Translations under genes and position numbers: made by a program
NCBI GenBank assembly: GCA_039583875.1
Contig: CM077150.1
Location: 48,126,261 to 48,190,260 of the forward strand
Source: Platanthera guangdongensis
Taxonomy: Eukaryota > Streptophyta > Magnoliopsida > Asparagales > Orchidaceae
DNA: 64,000 nucleotides
Reading direction: 5' to 3'
Notes under the pieces: generated by a model
Databases searched by the model: none
Told to the model about the DNA's origin: nothing
What the model saw: the letters and a program-made list of their open reading frames with translations, nothing else
In this document: positions 53,310-64,000 of the stretch, in pieces
How the letters are laid out: every line of letters begins with the position of its first letter
Position numbering within the stretch: position 1 is the first letter of the stretch

Positions 53310-55713
53310 GAAACATCGATCCAAAGAGAAGAAGTCCACAAAAACCCTAGGCCACCTCGCACGAGCTTAGTTTGAGGACAAAATAGCAACGGAAGCAATG
53401 GTGTGACCATAAGGGGAATCATATGCAAAGGTCCACCTTTCTTTAGTTCCACTTGTACATTAGCTAACAAATGGAATTCTTCTTTGTAGCCTGTGGCAAA
53501 CCCTGCCCCCAGTAGGGAGCACATCTGGCTGCGAAGATCTCATCTTATAATTCTCTAGTCAACGAGTTAAACTCAACCCACTAGTAAACATGACTAACCA
53601 TGACAACTTATAGTATGCCCTAGTCGGAAATCGACCTTCGGTATGAACTTTGTTAAGGTAAGGAGATACCCAAATAGAATAAAGGAGGAGTTTAACACGA
53701 GAATGACTACCTAAGACATAAACTCGGGTGTCCCTACGATCTCTATCCAGGATTACTCAAACCGGTAGGACTGCCTTAAGGAGAATTGAGGTCAATAATC
53801 TATTAGCAGAATGACAGAAGACACTTTGTCTCAACCCTCGTACCAGTAACAAGATTACATGGAGACAACCATCAAGACAAACACCGAGGGTCAGATAGGA
53901 ATTCAAGTCTGGAAGAGACCCATTTGAGATTGGGAACATTTTGACCCTGATAAGGTTGTCGTAAATGTGACTCAGAAGGTTTAAAGTATGGAGTATATCA
54001 ACAAGTTTCAGGATGAAACCCCAAATCTATGGTTGTTGCTCTAGGAATTGTGCACCTAGCTAGGACAGATATAATATCAAAGATACTTAGCCCAAGATAG
54101 GTAGGGACTTATCTTTTATTTATTGGGGGCTTGTCTTTTGTTTATTGGGCAAATTTTTTATTGGCTTGGGTTTTCTTAGACCTAATTTAGAAGATGTGTT
54201 GTCCCAAACATAGTAAGATTGAAGTTGATCTTATTCGACGTTATTCAGGCGAAGATAAGGTTTTGTAAAAGCATGTTTGGAATGATGATCTGTAACATTA
54301 CCGGGACAATGACATGGAAATAAGGAGGAGTAATTACAAGATTTAACTATTACAAGATATCACATGAAATTAGATGACGGGTAACAAGATTCAGGATATC
54401 TGGGAAGATAAGATTAAATCGCTATGTTGTAACATCGGAAGTATGATGACTCTAGGGAACTACAAGAAGTTAGCAGACAATATATTGAAGGACGTAGACC
54501 TTATATATGACTCGTAAAGTAGAATTGATTGATTACTCAGGCGTACTCGAAGGAATAATAAAATGATCGTGTAGATGAAGTTTATAGAGTCGTTGTCTAC
54601 ACTTACAAACGAGAACTCAAATTACCGGAAGAAAATTGTGTTTATCAAAACGTGTATTTCACCGGAATATAGAAAGACGTCATGGATTTTGTGATGCACG
54701 GTGAGGTTTATCGGCTGGCGGAGGTCAAGAGCTCAATATGATCGTGTCCGATCGAGATGGACAGTTTATGTACAGGGAAAGATGATCAGTCTAGGCTTAT
54801 CTGGGATCTCAATCGATATTCAACACAGCTCTCCACCCTTAGACGGATGGGCATACGTAGCGTACCACCCTGTCACCGAAGTATCTTTTACTCTTATACA
54901 TTCTGGACCACGGAGATCCATGGGAGAGACTTTTATCGTTGATCAAGCTCTCTTATAAGAACAGTCATTAGTCCAACATAGGCATGTCCTTCATGAGGCA
55001 TTATACAGATGGAGGTACAGGACTCCACTGTATTGGACCTAGGATGAGGATCCAAAGGCACTCGGCTAGGAATTTGTGGAGGACACAGATACCCATGTGT
55101 GACTGATTCGAGATAGGATGCTGGAGGCTTAGAGCAGACCGGCCAAATATTACGACGTGCGGCATTGCCAAGTAGAGTCTCAAGATGGAGACCATATGTT
55201 CTTGAAGATAAATCCGATGCATGGAGTCTCGCGGGAATACGGGCGAAAGAATCTCAGTCAGAGGAATATGGTGCCCTACAGGATCCTAGGGTGGATCGGC
55301 TTATTGGCATACAGACTAGAGCTACCGCAGGAGTTAGCGAGTTTGCACGACGTCTTCCACGTCTCCTATATTAGGAAGGCTCTACTACGGCCGGAGCAGC
55401 AGGTTACTAGTATAGATGGCTTGGCTGCTTCTGATCAATCGGTCCGCTTCGAGCTGGTCAGGATAGATGATACGGCAGCGCGGGTCTTGTGGCGTGAGAA
55501 GGTTCTGATGGTCATAATCATGCGTACAAATCAAGGACAGGAGGAGCATACCAGGGAGCAACTAGATCTGATGTAGCAGAAGTACCTGGAGCTCTTTGCA
55601 TCAGGTATAAGTTCAATTTCTGAGGGATGTTACATTCAGTTACTCTCAGAAGAAACCTCGCAGGACTAACCTGAATTTCGGGGGCGAAATAATTATTTTT
55701 GTTTATTGGGATT
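53310..55713 (+). pseudogene. GYP-3 internal region, strongly decayed pol
   Basis: 53310-54680 has no recognisable domain. Near 54735-54850 the integrase core can be read across frames (SDRDGQF, then a PQTDGH-like string). The frame 55157-55576 holds the integrase C-terminus (DHMFLKINPMHGV, YRLELPQELASLHDVFHVSY), normal for gypsy elements. After it come the GAATTTCGGGGGCGAAAT string typical of chromovirus 3' ends and a weak purine tract before 55714. Confidence 0.7.
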
Positions 55714-57219
55714 TGTAACATCCCTCAAACAACTAGACCCTTAGGAGTGGTTTTGTCATGACTAGGTCATGACAAATCACTAGGAAGCCAAAGAAGAACA
55801 AGTGAACCTAGGAATAAAGGTGAGATCAACATGGTCTGCAAATAATACTTTTTGATTATATAACCTTGGTTTTGACCTTAGGGCCTCATCTTGACTCTTT
55901 GACCCCACCATAACATCCCTACCCCTTTAGATGGTTCATTGGGTCACCAAGGACCCTTTGGGCTCAACTAAAAAGGTCAAGTTGACCAAAGTCAACCATA
56001 ACATTAAAATGGTCAAAGTGCCTTATCTAGGGTCAGAGGACCTTCCATTAGCCAAAATGACCCCACCTAGACCTTAGGGGAGGCAAATGGGTCACCAAGA
56101 ACTCATTGGGGTCAACCCAAAAGGTCAATTTGACCAAGGTTAACTCAATCCTTGAAATAGGTCAAACTAGCCTAAATGGCTATCTCAAGCCCTAGCCACT
56201 TGGGCTAAGCACAATTTGAGTGGCCCATTAATTTTAGGAGGCTGATATTTATGTGCGATGCCACCTAAATTTCGGAGGGGGTGACTAGGAGAGAGAAAAT
56301 GGGAGTTTTCCCCTTAATGGAGGAGAGAGAAAGAGGAAAAGAGAGAGGAGTTATGGAGGGAGGCTATGGGTCACTCCATTCATCTCCTCATTGCCCCCAT
56401 TCATCTCCCTTGCTCGTGGGATGAGGATGCTATCAATTCCAACCAGCCAACACGAATGGGGGGAGCCCAACCACCATGCCCAACCACCCCTTCACCTCCC
56501 CTCCCATGAAAAATATAAATCTCCCAATACAGCCCCATATTCCGACTTTTGATCATCCCATCACCTTCAAAATGTCCTTGACAGTCAAAATAATGTATTG
56601 GATCAATAGTTTTGGTGGAGGATCGAGGAATCGGGAAAGCTCGCCGGAGAGGAAAAATGCCATGGCCGCCCGCCACCTCTGCCGTCGTCGAACCCCAAAC
56701 AAGGTCTGCTTCTCCTCCTCTCCCCTTGTGTTAGTATCCTAGATCAAATTATGCTGAGAAATCGGGCTCAAACGAGCCGATCCAAGTGAGAAAAATGGCG
56801 ATTTTCTGAAATTTCATGGCGGCGGGTTTGCCGGAAACCACCACCTCCGGCGGCCAAACCACCGTCGAGCGATAGCCACCACCTCGACGGAGGTGGTGGT
56901 GGCGGTGGCTGGCCAGGGAGGTGACCAGGTGGCTGGATAGGGAGGTGACCGGGTGGCCGACGTTTGGCTTGGCGAAAAGCTACAGGTTTAGGGCATTTTT
57001 TTACAGGTTCTGTTCGACTAGAAGAAGATGAACAATATTCTCATATTATTATTATATTTATATTATAATATAATGATTAAGTTACCACTTTAACATGCAT
57101 CTTTTTGATGCTGACAAATAAGGCCCTTATAGGCCTTTTAAGGAAAAGTAGCCAACATGAAAATTGTATATCTTGAAGTCTACTTCATTTTAAAATTGAT
57201 TTCAACCCATTTGGGTAAG
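55714..57219 (+). repeat. GYP-3 3' LTR, truncated
   Basis: Matches 51252-52736 with moderate divergence and stops at CATTTGGGTAAG. It has a duplicated GGCCAGGGAGGTGACC... segment near 56915-56960. Confidence 0.82.
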
Positions 57220-58037
57220 AGTTTTACTATCATAACCAGCTTTTTGGTCCCTCCTAAAGTTCAAAACTGAGGATGCAGCACACAAGTACTCTTCTTGAAC
57301 TACCCTCCCGACGTGAGTCGGAGACCTGGAAATAGACCGATGGGTCTCAGCTCGGAGGTCCCACCTCTTTCTCGGAAGAAACTGAAGATCTTCCCCTCCC
57401 TAGCCAATGCTGAGCTAGGTGCCTGTGAGGAAGAGAGTGGAAAGGTTCAACAACCCTCCTAGGCACCTTTATTGGTCTATTTATAGGCCTCTGAATCTGA
57501 TCTGCAAATATCCTTCCTGAACTGACCTGAACTGATCAAAATACTCTGGGCCGGGTCTGCCAACAGCCAAACTCTGCTGTTCTGGAGGGCTATACGTAGA
57601 CCTCCAGGGGTAAAAGTGTAAAATCACATGGGGCAAAGAGGTAAAATCCCCCCTGGGGTAAAAACATCTCCTTCCCTGTGGCGAGTGGGGAAAATGACTG
57701 ACGTGCGAGACGACCCCCGTGTCTGTCTCACCGACCTTTTGCCCTATAGGCCATCTTGCCTCCTAGCGCCATCTCGCCTCGCGGGGCGTCTCGCCTACTT
57801 TAGAGAACCCCCCATCTCACCTTCTGCAGGTGTGTCTCCTGGTCTCACTCGCCTATCAAAGCCATCTCGCCAGCCTCCCCCTCTCGTTCGTTGAGCCACC
57901 TTTCGCGAGCCCAAGGTTATACATGATCCTCGCTCTTTTCGAGGTTGCCCTAACCTCGGAAAGAAGTCCAACCGAGGCTCGCGACACTGGGATTCATTTA
58001 TGGGAATCTTTGGTGCCCCCCCCCCCCCTCTGGGGTC
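57220..58037. other. Repeat-like upstream region of the 58144 gene
   Basis: No ORF of substance. Contains a CTATTTATAGGCC block near 57477 (a TATA in minus sense) and repeated (A/T)CTCGCC words (57735-57870). Two segments recur elsewhere: 57340-57420 resembles 60255-60335, and 57920-57990 resembles 62262-62325. Ten C precede the TATA at 58018-58028. Confidence 0.5.
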
Positions 58038-58045
58038 TATAAATA
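58038..58045 (+). promoter_or_regulatory. TATA box of the 58144 gene
   Basis: TATAAATA in GTCTATAAATATGAG, 106 bp before the chosen ATG. Confidence 0.55.
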
Positions 58046-58143
58046 TGAGTTCCTACCTCCTCTTAGGGTGCCCCTTTTTATCTTCCTTCATTTCTTCAAC
58101 CCTCAACATGTTTTATAGCCAGAGTTTTTGTGAGCGCCTCGCG

Positions 58144-58976
58144 ATGGTGCGAAAGCAAAATAAATCAAACATGGCCGCCCTGTTACTGGACCTGGGGCGT
58201 ACTCCCTCCTCGACCCCTTCATCTTCTCCCCCGAAGAAGGCAAAGGCCGCCTGCCCTCCCCTCTCGGCCGGCGCGACCTCCTCTGCACCCTCGACGACTG
58301 ATAGTATTCCTCCTATATCCCTCGGGGAGAGATGGGTAATTTCTGATTCTTCCTCTCACCTCTTGTCCTCTTTTGTCTAGCCTGCTGATCACGCTTTTCC
58401 AGGGAAACCTCGCCGATGCGCCCATGCCTGCAAATCCTACCGACGTTACCCAGGAATCTGTTCAGCGCACTGACTCGCTCGAGGCATCCTCCCCACCCCT
58501 CATGCGGAAAGAAAACCTCACGCGAGTTGTGGGAAACCCTCGTATCCCAAGTAAGGAAACTCATCCTCTCTTTGGTTTCACACCGATTCGCATTCTTTCA
58601 CCCAACCCATGCGAGATCACCGGGTTAATCCCTGTAATCCTGGCTCATGGCCGCGAGATCATCCTTCATTATGATTTTTTGCTCTTTCTGCGCAGGCATC
58701 CACTTTGAATCCGATACTGAGGATGCTCACGTATCCCCTCCCATCTCGCCTCTTCCACGTCCTGATGAGATCGAAGATTACCTGGGTGATCCAATGGATA
58801 CCCTGGAGCTGAAGAAACGGACGGCTAGGATGTTCCGCAAGTACACACATATCATCTGCGAGATGGAGCTGGGGAAGCAGGCTTCTGATCGGTGCATGGG
58901 CTGGCTGGAAAATGAGTGCAATCGCCTTTCTACCGAGATCGAGGCCGACGGCGTAATGGATGGGACAGACCCCTAA
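58144..58976 (+). CDS. Three-exon transposon gag-like gene
   Basis: Read as exons 58144-58335, 58403-58550 and 58696-58976. Splice sites: GTAATT/TTTTCCAG (67-bp intron) and GTAAGG/TCTGCGCAG (145-bp intron). Both joins keep frame, whereas reading through introns hits stops. The product is about 206 residues: MVRKQNKSNMAALLLDLG, a Ser/Pro-rich linker, then EIEDYLGDPMDTLELKKRT and CMGWLENECNRL near the C-terminus, like the helical tail of gag-like plant transposon proteins. TAA at 58974 may be premature: the same frame continues with AILNKTDKHLRLARRG to 59110. No catalytic motif is seen. Probably transposon-derived; not identified further. Confidence 0.55.
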
Positions 58977-59220
58977 GCTATCCTGAACAAGACGGACAAA
59001 CACCTCCGTCTCGCACGCCGAGGCCTGGTCACCGCCCACGCCTTTCATCTACCTGGCCGCCCTCCTTGCGCGGGACGTCAGGATGGCCGTTGGAAATGGG
59101 TCAAGAATTAAGCGGTCGCAAACCCATCTCGCCCTCTGAAGACTCTCTTGTATTCTTAATTTCATTACTTATTAATTTGCATAAAACTCTGGACGAGATG
59201 CTCATCCCGCGCGGGATGAA

Positions 59221-59481
59221 ATAATTTGTCATTATGATATTTTGTCTACATGTCATGTCGTGCCGTGTTTTTCATCATTGCTATGATTAACTTATTTTCA
59301 ATTAATTAATCTGTCATGATTATTTCGGCTCATCAAAAAAGCTGCCGCGGCGCTTCCGCCCCTTGGGTTCTGGAGAGAGAGAGAGAGGGAGAGAGAGAGG
59401 GAGAAGATGAACTGTCAGGTTGCCTCTTCGTTTTCCGCCCTTTCATTTTCCCGCTCAGTCTCCTCTCTCTTCCCTATTTGC
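59221..59481. other. Intergenic stretch with GA microsatellite
   Basis: AT-rich, then (GA)n at about 59373-59403, then the pyrimidine-rich promoter region of the next gene. No gene seen. Confidence 0.6.
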
Positions 59482-59489
59482 TATAAATA
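59482..59489 (+). promoter_or_regulatory. TATA box of the 59646 gene
   Basis: TATAAATA in TGCTATAAATATCC, 164 bp before the ATG, followed by a CT-rich leader. Confidence 0.55.
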
Positions 59490-59645
59490 TCCTTCTCCAG
59501 GATCCAGGCACTTTCACGCCTTCATCACTGTTCTCCGTTATTTCCGTGATTGGAGCTCCCGCCTACACCTCTCCTTCCCAACACCTCTCGCTTCCCGCTT
59601 TCCCTTCAATCTTTTTCCTCTCCTATTTCTTCCTCCTCTCCGGCC

Positions 59646-60189
59646 ATGGGAAAGAAGAGGGTAGAAGAAGGTGAGGGCTGCAGCCACTGCGGGAGGCGAT
59701 TTGCGGAGCATGACTTCCCTCTCGGTAGGCTACCAGAGGAAGACTATACTCACTTCGCTAGCGAGTTTCTTCCCGATGGCTATCTATCTCGCCCCCCCCC
59801 CCCCCCCCAAAGTTGGCGAGTGCGTCAATACCTTCTACCCTAATGAACTAGATTTCCCCGTCTCGCACTTCGAGGCGGGGCTGAGGTTCCCCCTCTGGCC
59901 GGAGCTTAAATTGGTCTTCAAGTATTTTGGGGTTGTTCCCACGCAGTTCAACCCTAACGTGATCTCTATGCTGGTCGCTTTTGCCAGTTACCTGCGGCGA
60001 GAGCGTATTGAATTCAGCCTGACCATTTTTCACAAGCTGTTCATCTACCACGCGAAAGATGACGGTGTTTCCTACTTCACCGGCCAAGGCCTGAAGGTGT
60101 GTGAGACGCCAAACAAAAACCATCACTGGCTGACCCTGTTGAAGCCAAAAATGACCTCTGTGGAGTTCGGGGTCCAAAAAGAGGGGTGA
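59646..60189 (+). pseudogene. Putative gypsy-type transposon protein, frameshifted at a poly-C tract
   Basis: ATG at 59646 in a good context (GGCCATGGG). The first frame gives MGKKRVEEGEGCSHCGRRF and LPEEDYTHFASEFLPDGYL up to 17 C at 59792-59808. The continuation is in another frame: VGECVNTFYPNELDFPVSHF, FPLWPELKLVFKYFGVVPTQ, FNPNVISMLVAFASYLRR, ending at 60189. The second part matches the putative gypsy-type transposon protein family (PF04195-like) by pattern. The C run is the obvious cause of the frame change, by slippage in the genome or in sequencing. The 3' end passes into GYP-4-like sequence, so the protein is probably truncated. Confidence 0.6.
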
Positions 60190-61990
60190 CCGCGCACCTA
60201 CTACCCTCAAGCGAACGATCTAGGCACAAGATTATGAACACAAGGGACAGACCCAAGATCTCAGCATGGAGGACCCACAGCATACCCAGAATACTAACAA
60301 ACTCTTCCCCTCCCAAGCCAAAGGCTGAGCTAAGACACCTTCAGAGGGCGCTCTTGGCCGACCGAAACATCTAAGGAGGATCTCAAGACCAACTCTCTCC
60401 TATCCAGATGTATCTCCTTGGGTCTACACAAAATGCTCCTCACGCGCCCTACTGATGGCACAAACTAGCCGAGCAATTCCACGACACGCTGCCCAAGTTG
60501 GACCACTAACAACATAATTCCGCTATTCTAAAAGGTTATCAACAGGCCATCAGGAGCTTCCCGGCAACTACACCTCGGGGCCCCCACGGGGCGAGCGGTT
60601 CACGAGAGCACCGCCCGCCTAATACGAAGAAGAAGTAAACTACACAAACACAGAGCATCACAGATATTATAAATAATTACAGGAATACAAATTCCATACT
60701 TCGGCACGCAGGCCGACAATATAAGCGAATATAGGCCTTCGAGGGCCGGCACAAGCTTGGGCTTAAGCTCGCTACTCCCCGCTTGGTACTGCAACACTTG
60801 TACGCCAACGTCTCGAATGGCGACAACAAGCCAAATATAGGTCGACTAAAAGCGAAGCAAAACATCGCACCCACCCCTTTTTCTGGGGTTGTGGCGCGCA
60901 TTCCCTGCAAATGGATAATATACAACTTCCTCGGAGTCTTCTCCGGGAACCCCAGAACATCACCAATCCGGCTCACACGTCCGGATGGGCTTCACACAGC
61001 ATGCCTAAACCCGTACTCACGCTTCCGGGTGCTAATGCAGTTAATTGCAAGGATGTACACGTCAACCCGTCGGAGAGAATCCTTTCCCCACTCGTCAGTG
61101 GAGAGGATCTTACATGAAAATATGTAAACTAAGGGCTTCACCTGCCCAAGTAGAAACATCGTTACCCTTGACGCGTGTTCGACGGCGGTACCGGGAGAAC
61201 AAATCTTGGCTGACCTTGCTGGGAGTGATGAATTCCCACCTCTTCTTTTTCTGGTGGCCGAACCCTTGTTGGAAGAGGAAGTAAATCTATCTCTTTTGCT
61301 CCATTTTTCCATGGTTGCCGAGCCTCTTGCCGACGGTGGGAGAGAAAATAAAAACTCCCTGCTCCATTTTTCTAGTGGTGGTCGAGCCTCTTGCCGGTGG
61401 TGGGAGAGAAAATCTCGATCTCACTAACGGTGGCCGATTCGAGCTCCAGGCAGCAGAGCTATGCTGTACGAGGCCGATCCCGGCTCCAAGTGGTCGGACT
61501 TGCTCTAGGTGACGATGAGAGAGAGAGAGACGGAGAGAAGGAGATCGGGAAGAGGGAGGTGCGGCCGTGCTGCTCCAGGCCGAGAGAGAGAGAGAGAGGT
61601 GGGTGGTGGCTTGGGCTGATAGAGAGAGGGGCGGCCGGGGTTGTGCTGCTCTAGGCCGAGAGAGAGAGAGAGGCGCCCGTGGTTGTGCTGCTCCAGGCCG
61701 AGAGAGAGAGAGAGGCGGCCGGGGTTGTGGGGGTTGCTGCTCCAGGCCAACGGGAGAGAGAGAGTCGGGGGTGGGGGTTGCTGCTCCAAGCCGACGGGAG
61801 AGAGGAAGGGACGGCGGCGGCTGGGCTCCAGGTCGACGGGCTAGGGTTCCAGCCCCTTCCCGATTTCTCCCCAGCTCCCCTCTCCTATTCTTCTTCTTTT
61901 TTCTACCCAACCCGATCTGCACCCTTTGCTTTTCTTCGTTTTTATTTCTCCCTGCCCGTACCCCCCTGCTCCCTTTCTTCATCCATCCCC
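60190..61990 (-). repeat. GYP-4: diverged Tekay-type LTR-like tract
   Basis: 60690-61060 follows the GYP-1 LTR in order: CGGCACGCAGGCCG, AGGCCTTCGAGGGCCGGC, a GCTTAAGC-like block, CATCACCAATCCGGCTCAC, GGGCTTCACACAGCATGCC. The ends are not clear: no TGTAACACC at the left and no GTTACA at the right. 61287-62012 is open on the minus strand only because of low-complexity GA/CT repeats. Confidence 0.5.
61506..61815. repeat. GA-rich ~55-bp tandem repeat
   Basis: Five to six copies of a unit with TGCTGCTCCAGGCCGAGAG followed by (GA)n and GCGGCCGGGGTTGTG. Long frames on both strands are by-products. Confidence 0.75.
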
Positions 61991-62020
61991 ACTTATCTCT
62001 CATATAATGCATATATAATA

Positions 62021-62027
62021 TATATAT

Positions 62028-62087
<60 letters not shown>
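62021..62087. repeat. (TA)n microsatellite
   Basis: About 60 bases of almost perfect alternating AT flanked by degenerate ATATAT. Confidence 0.95.
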
Positions 62088-62093
<6 letters not shown>

Positions 62094-62544
62094 TTAAGCA
62101 CATATGTATATATAAATTTTAATACTATGCACATAAAACCTCGCATGCACGCACGGGGTTGCACGTCTTTGAACGAGGCTGTACCACATTGGTGCTCGTA
62201 GCATGTCTCGAGCGTGCCGCTTGGGGAGGATCTCGCTCGATCGGATACGGGGTTGTACACAATCCTCGCTATTTTCGAGGTTGGCACAAGCTCGGAAAGA
62301 AATGTCCAACCCCAAGTATCCGGCGAGTGGGAGCCGACCCAAAGAAACATTTTGGGAGAATCCAAAATTTGCATTTAAAACACTAATCTCTCCATGCTCC
62401 TTCTGATCTTGTTGAACCACTCGATACCTGAAAATGCTCCCCTGCTATTGAATTGCCCTTATACCATTACTTACAACAAGTACATCATTTCTCAAGATAT
62501 TGTCAAACAATCAAAGCCATATATTTTTGCAATGTGTTGAACAC
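62088..62544. other. Unassigned stretch
   Basis: Contains a segment (62262-62325) resembling 57920-57990, with TTTTCGAGGTT and CTCGGAAAGAA. No gene recognised. Confidence 0.5.
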
Positions 62545-63835
62545 GGGGAGCTAATCCTTTCCCCCAGGTGTGCCTACCGCCCTGCCCAGCTAATGAGAGT
62601 TTGAGCAACGAGTCTACCCGGGGATGAGCAGCACTCGGGGTCCCTTACCCCCACAGGAGAGCCTATGGACCTGCCAGCTAGATGGGATCCTGCGGAGCGG
62701 GTCTACCTGGGGCCGAGCCGCGCTCGGGGTAGTGCAGAACCAAGGACCAGAACCTCTCCCCCACAGGCGAGCCTTCGGACCTGCCAGCTAGTAGGAGCTA
62801 GGCAGTGGGTCTACCTGGGGCTGAGCCGCGATCGGGTAGTGCAGAACTAAGAACCAGGACCTCTCCCCCACAGGCGAGCCTTCGGACCTGCCACCTGGGA
62901 GCCTGCGCAGCGGACCTGAGGCCGAGCCGCGCCGGGGTAGTGTAGAACCCTAGATGGGAGCCTGCAGGCAGCGGGTCTATCTGGGGCCGAGCCGCGCTCG
63001 GGGTATTGCAGAACCAAGAAACAGGACCTCTCCCCCACAGGCGAGCCTTCGGACCTGCCAGCTAGATGGGAGCCTACGCAGCGGGTCTACCTGGGGCCGA
63101 GCTGCGCTCGGGATAGTGCAGAACCAATGACCAGAACCTCTCCCCCACAGGCGAGCCTTCGGACCTGCCAGCTAGTAGGAGCCAAGCAGCAGGTGTACCT
63201 AGGGCCAAGCCGTGCATGAGGAAGTGCAGAACAAAGAACCAGGACATCGCCCCCACAGCCGAGCCTTCGGACCTGCCAGCTAGATGGGAGCCTGCGTAGT
63301 GGGTATACCTGGGGCTGAGCCGCGCTCGGGGTAGTGCAGAACCAAGAACCAGGACCTCTCCCCCACAGGCGAGCCTTCGGACCTGCCAGCTAGATGGGAG
63401 CCTGCGCAGTGGGTCTACCTGGGGCCGAGCCGCGCTCGGGGTAGTGCAGAACCAAGGACCAGAACCTCTCCCCCACAGGCGAGCCTTCAGACCTGCCAGC
63501 GAGTAGGAGCTAGGCAGCGGTTCTACCTGGGGCCGAGCCGCGCTCGGGGTGCCGATGAAGTTTCCTCAAACCAAACATATCCCCCACAGGCGAGCCTTCG
63601 GACCTGCCAGCTAGATGGGAGCCTGCACAGTGGGTCTACCTGGGGGTATCCTCTACAAACCAACTCCAACCCCTGAGTGAGCATACAGCCCTGCCAGCTT
63701 GACGAGAGCCTAGTCAGAGGGTCTTCTCAGGGTCTCCTCTCCAAACTAACTCCAACCCTCGGGTGAGCCTACAACCCTGCCAGCTTGACGAGAGCCTGGT
63801 CAGCGGGTCTTCTCGGGGTCTCCTCTCCAACATAA
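62545..63835. repeat. Minisatellite of ~110-bp units with a hairpin in each
   Basis: The anchor CCCCCACAGGCGAGCC (or one-base variants) recurs near 62646, 62758, 62866, 63029, 63148, 63250, 63361, 63471 and 63582, mostly 104-119 bp apart. One 163-bp step contains a partial extra unit. Each unit has ACCTGCCAGCTAG, GGGTCTACCTGGGG and the hairpin CCGAGC-CGC-GCTCGG. From 63650 a shorter variant (~87 bp, CAGCTTGACGAGAGCCT) occurs twice. No coding capacity; may be part of an LTR. Confidence 0.85.
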
Positions 63836-64000
63836 ATGTAAAGCAAACATAAAGATAAACAAATAACTCAAAAGAACTGTGAACCCGGTCAATCAAGTCA
63901 AAGTCCGACACGAGGCATCTCTACCCGCTACGTCCGCCCTCCTGAGAACCAGGGTCGATCATATAATATTCTCCCTAAGGCACGTTTTGATCTCCAGGAT
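63836..64000. other. End of window, nothing recognised
   Basis: No ORF, repeat or LTR end seen. Confidence 0.5.

Larger units (their letters stand above)
51252..57219 (+). mobile_element. GYP-3: decayed Ty3/gypsy element
   Basis: Direct repeats 51252-53295 and 55714-57219, both starting TGTAA(C/T)ATCCCTCAAAC. There is a tRNA-iMet-like primer site at 53299 and degenerate integrase coding in between (2.4 kb). Most of gag and RT is unrecognisable or lost. The right LTR lacks its last ~560 bp. Confidence 0.82.

Noticed and set aside
61287..62012. 241-residue minus-strand ORF rich in Leu, Ser and Pro
   Set aside because: It reads through the GA/CT-rich ~55-bp tandem repeat (LSLSRPGAAQPR pattern). 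The opposite strand is equally open; no domain.

Overview
This is a repeat-dominated stretch of a plant nuclear genome. Nearly every base I can assign belongs to LTR retrotransposons: Ty1/copia of the SIRE/Maximus type and Ty3/gypsy chromoviruses of the Tekay type, inserted into and rearranged with one another. Further plant evidence is the tRNA-iMet primer sites (TGGTATCAGA), TATAAATA promoters, a patch of plastid 23S rRNA, and a gag-like gene with short GT-AG introns. No ordinary host gene is recognisable. Names used below: COP-1 to COP-4 for copia elements, GYP-1 to GYP-4 for gypsy elements.

Layout. 1-35489 is one old minus-strand copia element (COP-2; 5' LTR at 33558-35489, intact gag at 31446-33455). 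Its pol has been tandemly amplified at the DNA level in 2572-bp units. COP-2 was then hit by a complete plus-strand copia element (COP-1, 14562-27731, 5-bp target duplication GTGTT, two nearly identical LTRs, open pol). A Tekay-like element (GYP-1, 2357-11808, minus strand) lies between a COP-2 integrase fragment and the COP-2 third ORF. COP-2 itself sits in a broken gypsy LTR (GYP-2, 35490-37386). 37387-39220 is AT-rich and mostly unassigned. A plus-strand copia 3' LTR (COP-4, 39221-40461) is inserted in a decayed minus-strand copia element (COP-3, 40462-51011). COP-3 carries a 4-kb tandem duplication whose junction is filled with scrambled plastid 23S rDNA. A decayed gypsy element (GYP-3, 51252-57219) follows, then two small TATA-led gag/transposon-protein genes (58144-58976 and 59646-60189), a gypsy-LTR-like tract (GYP-4), GA and TA simple repeats, and a ~110-bp minisatellite.

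The most unusual feature is a shared design. Each LTR family carries an array of short perfect or near-perfect palindromes in U3, upstream of the TATA box: GTGTCGACAC in COP-1 and COP-2, mixed GTGTCGACAC and ACACG-CC-CGTGT in GYP-1, TATCGCC-A-GGCGATA in COP-4, TTGAGTGAG/CTCACTCAA in COP-3, GGTCAA-N-TTGACC in GYP-3. The same 10-bp word therefore occurs in both retrotransposon superfamilies. In COP-1 a second GTGTCGACAC array followed by TATAAATA lies inside the element, just before the third ORF, so that ORF appears to have its own LTR-like promoter. Coordinates and identities were read by eye; no database search was possible.
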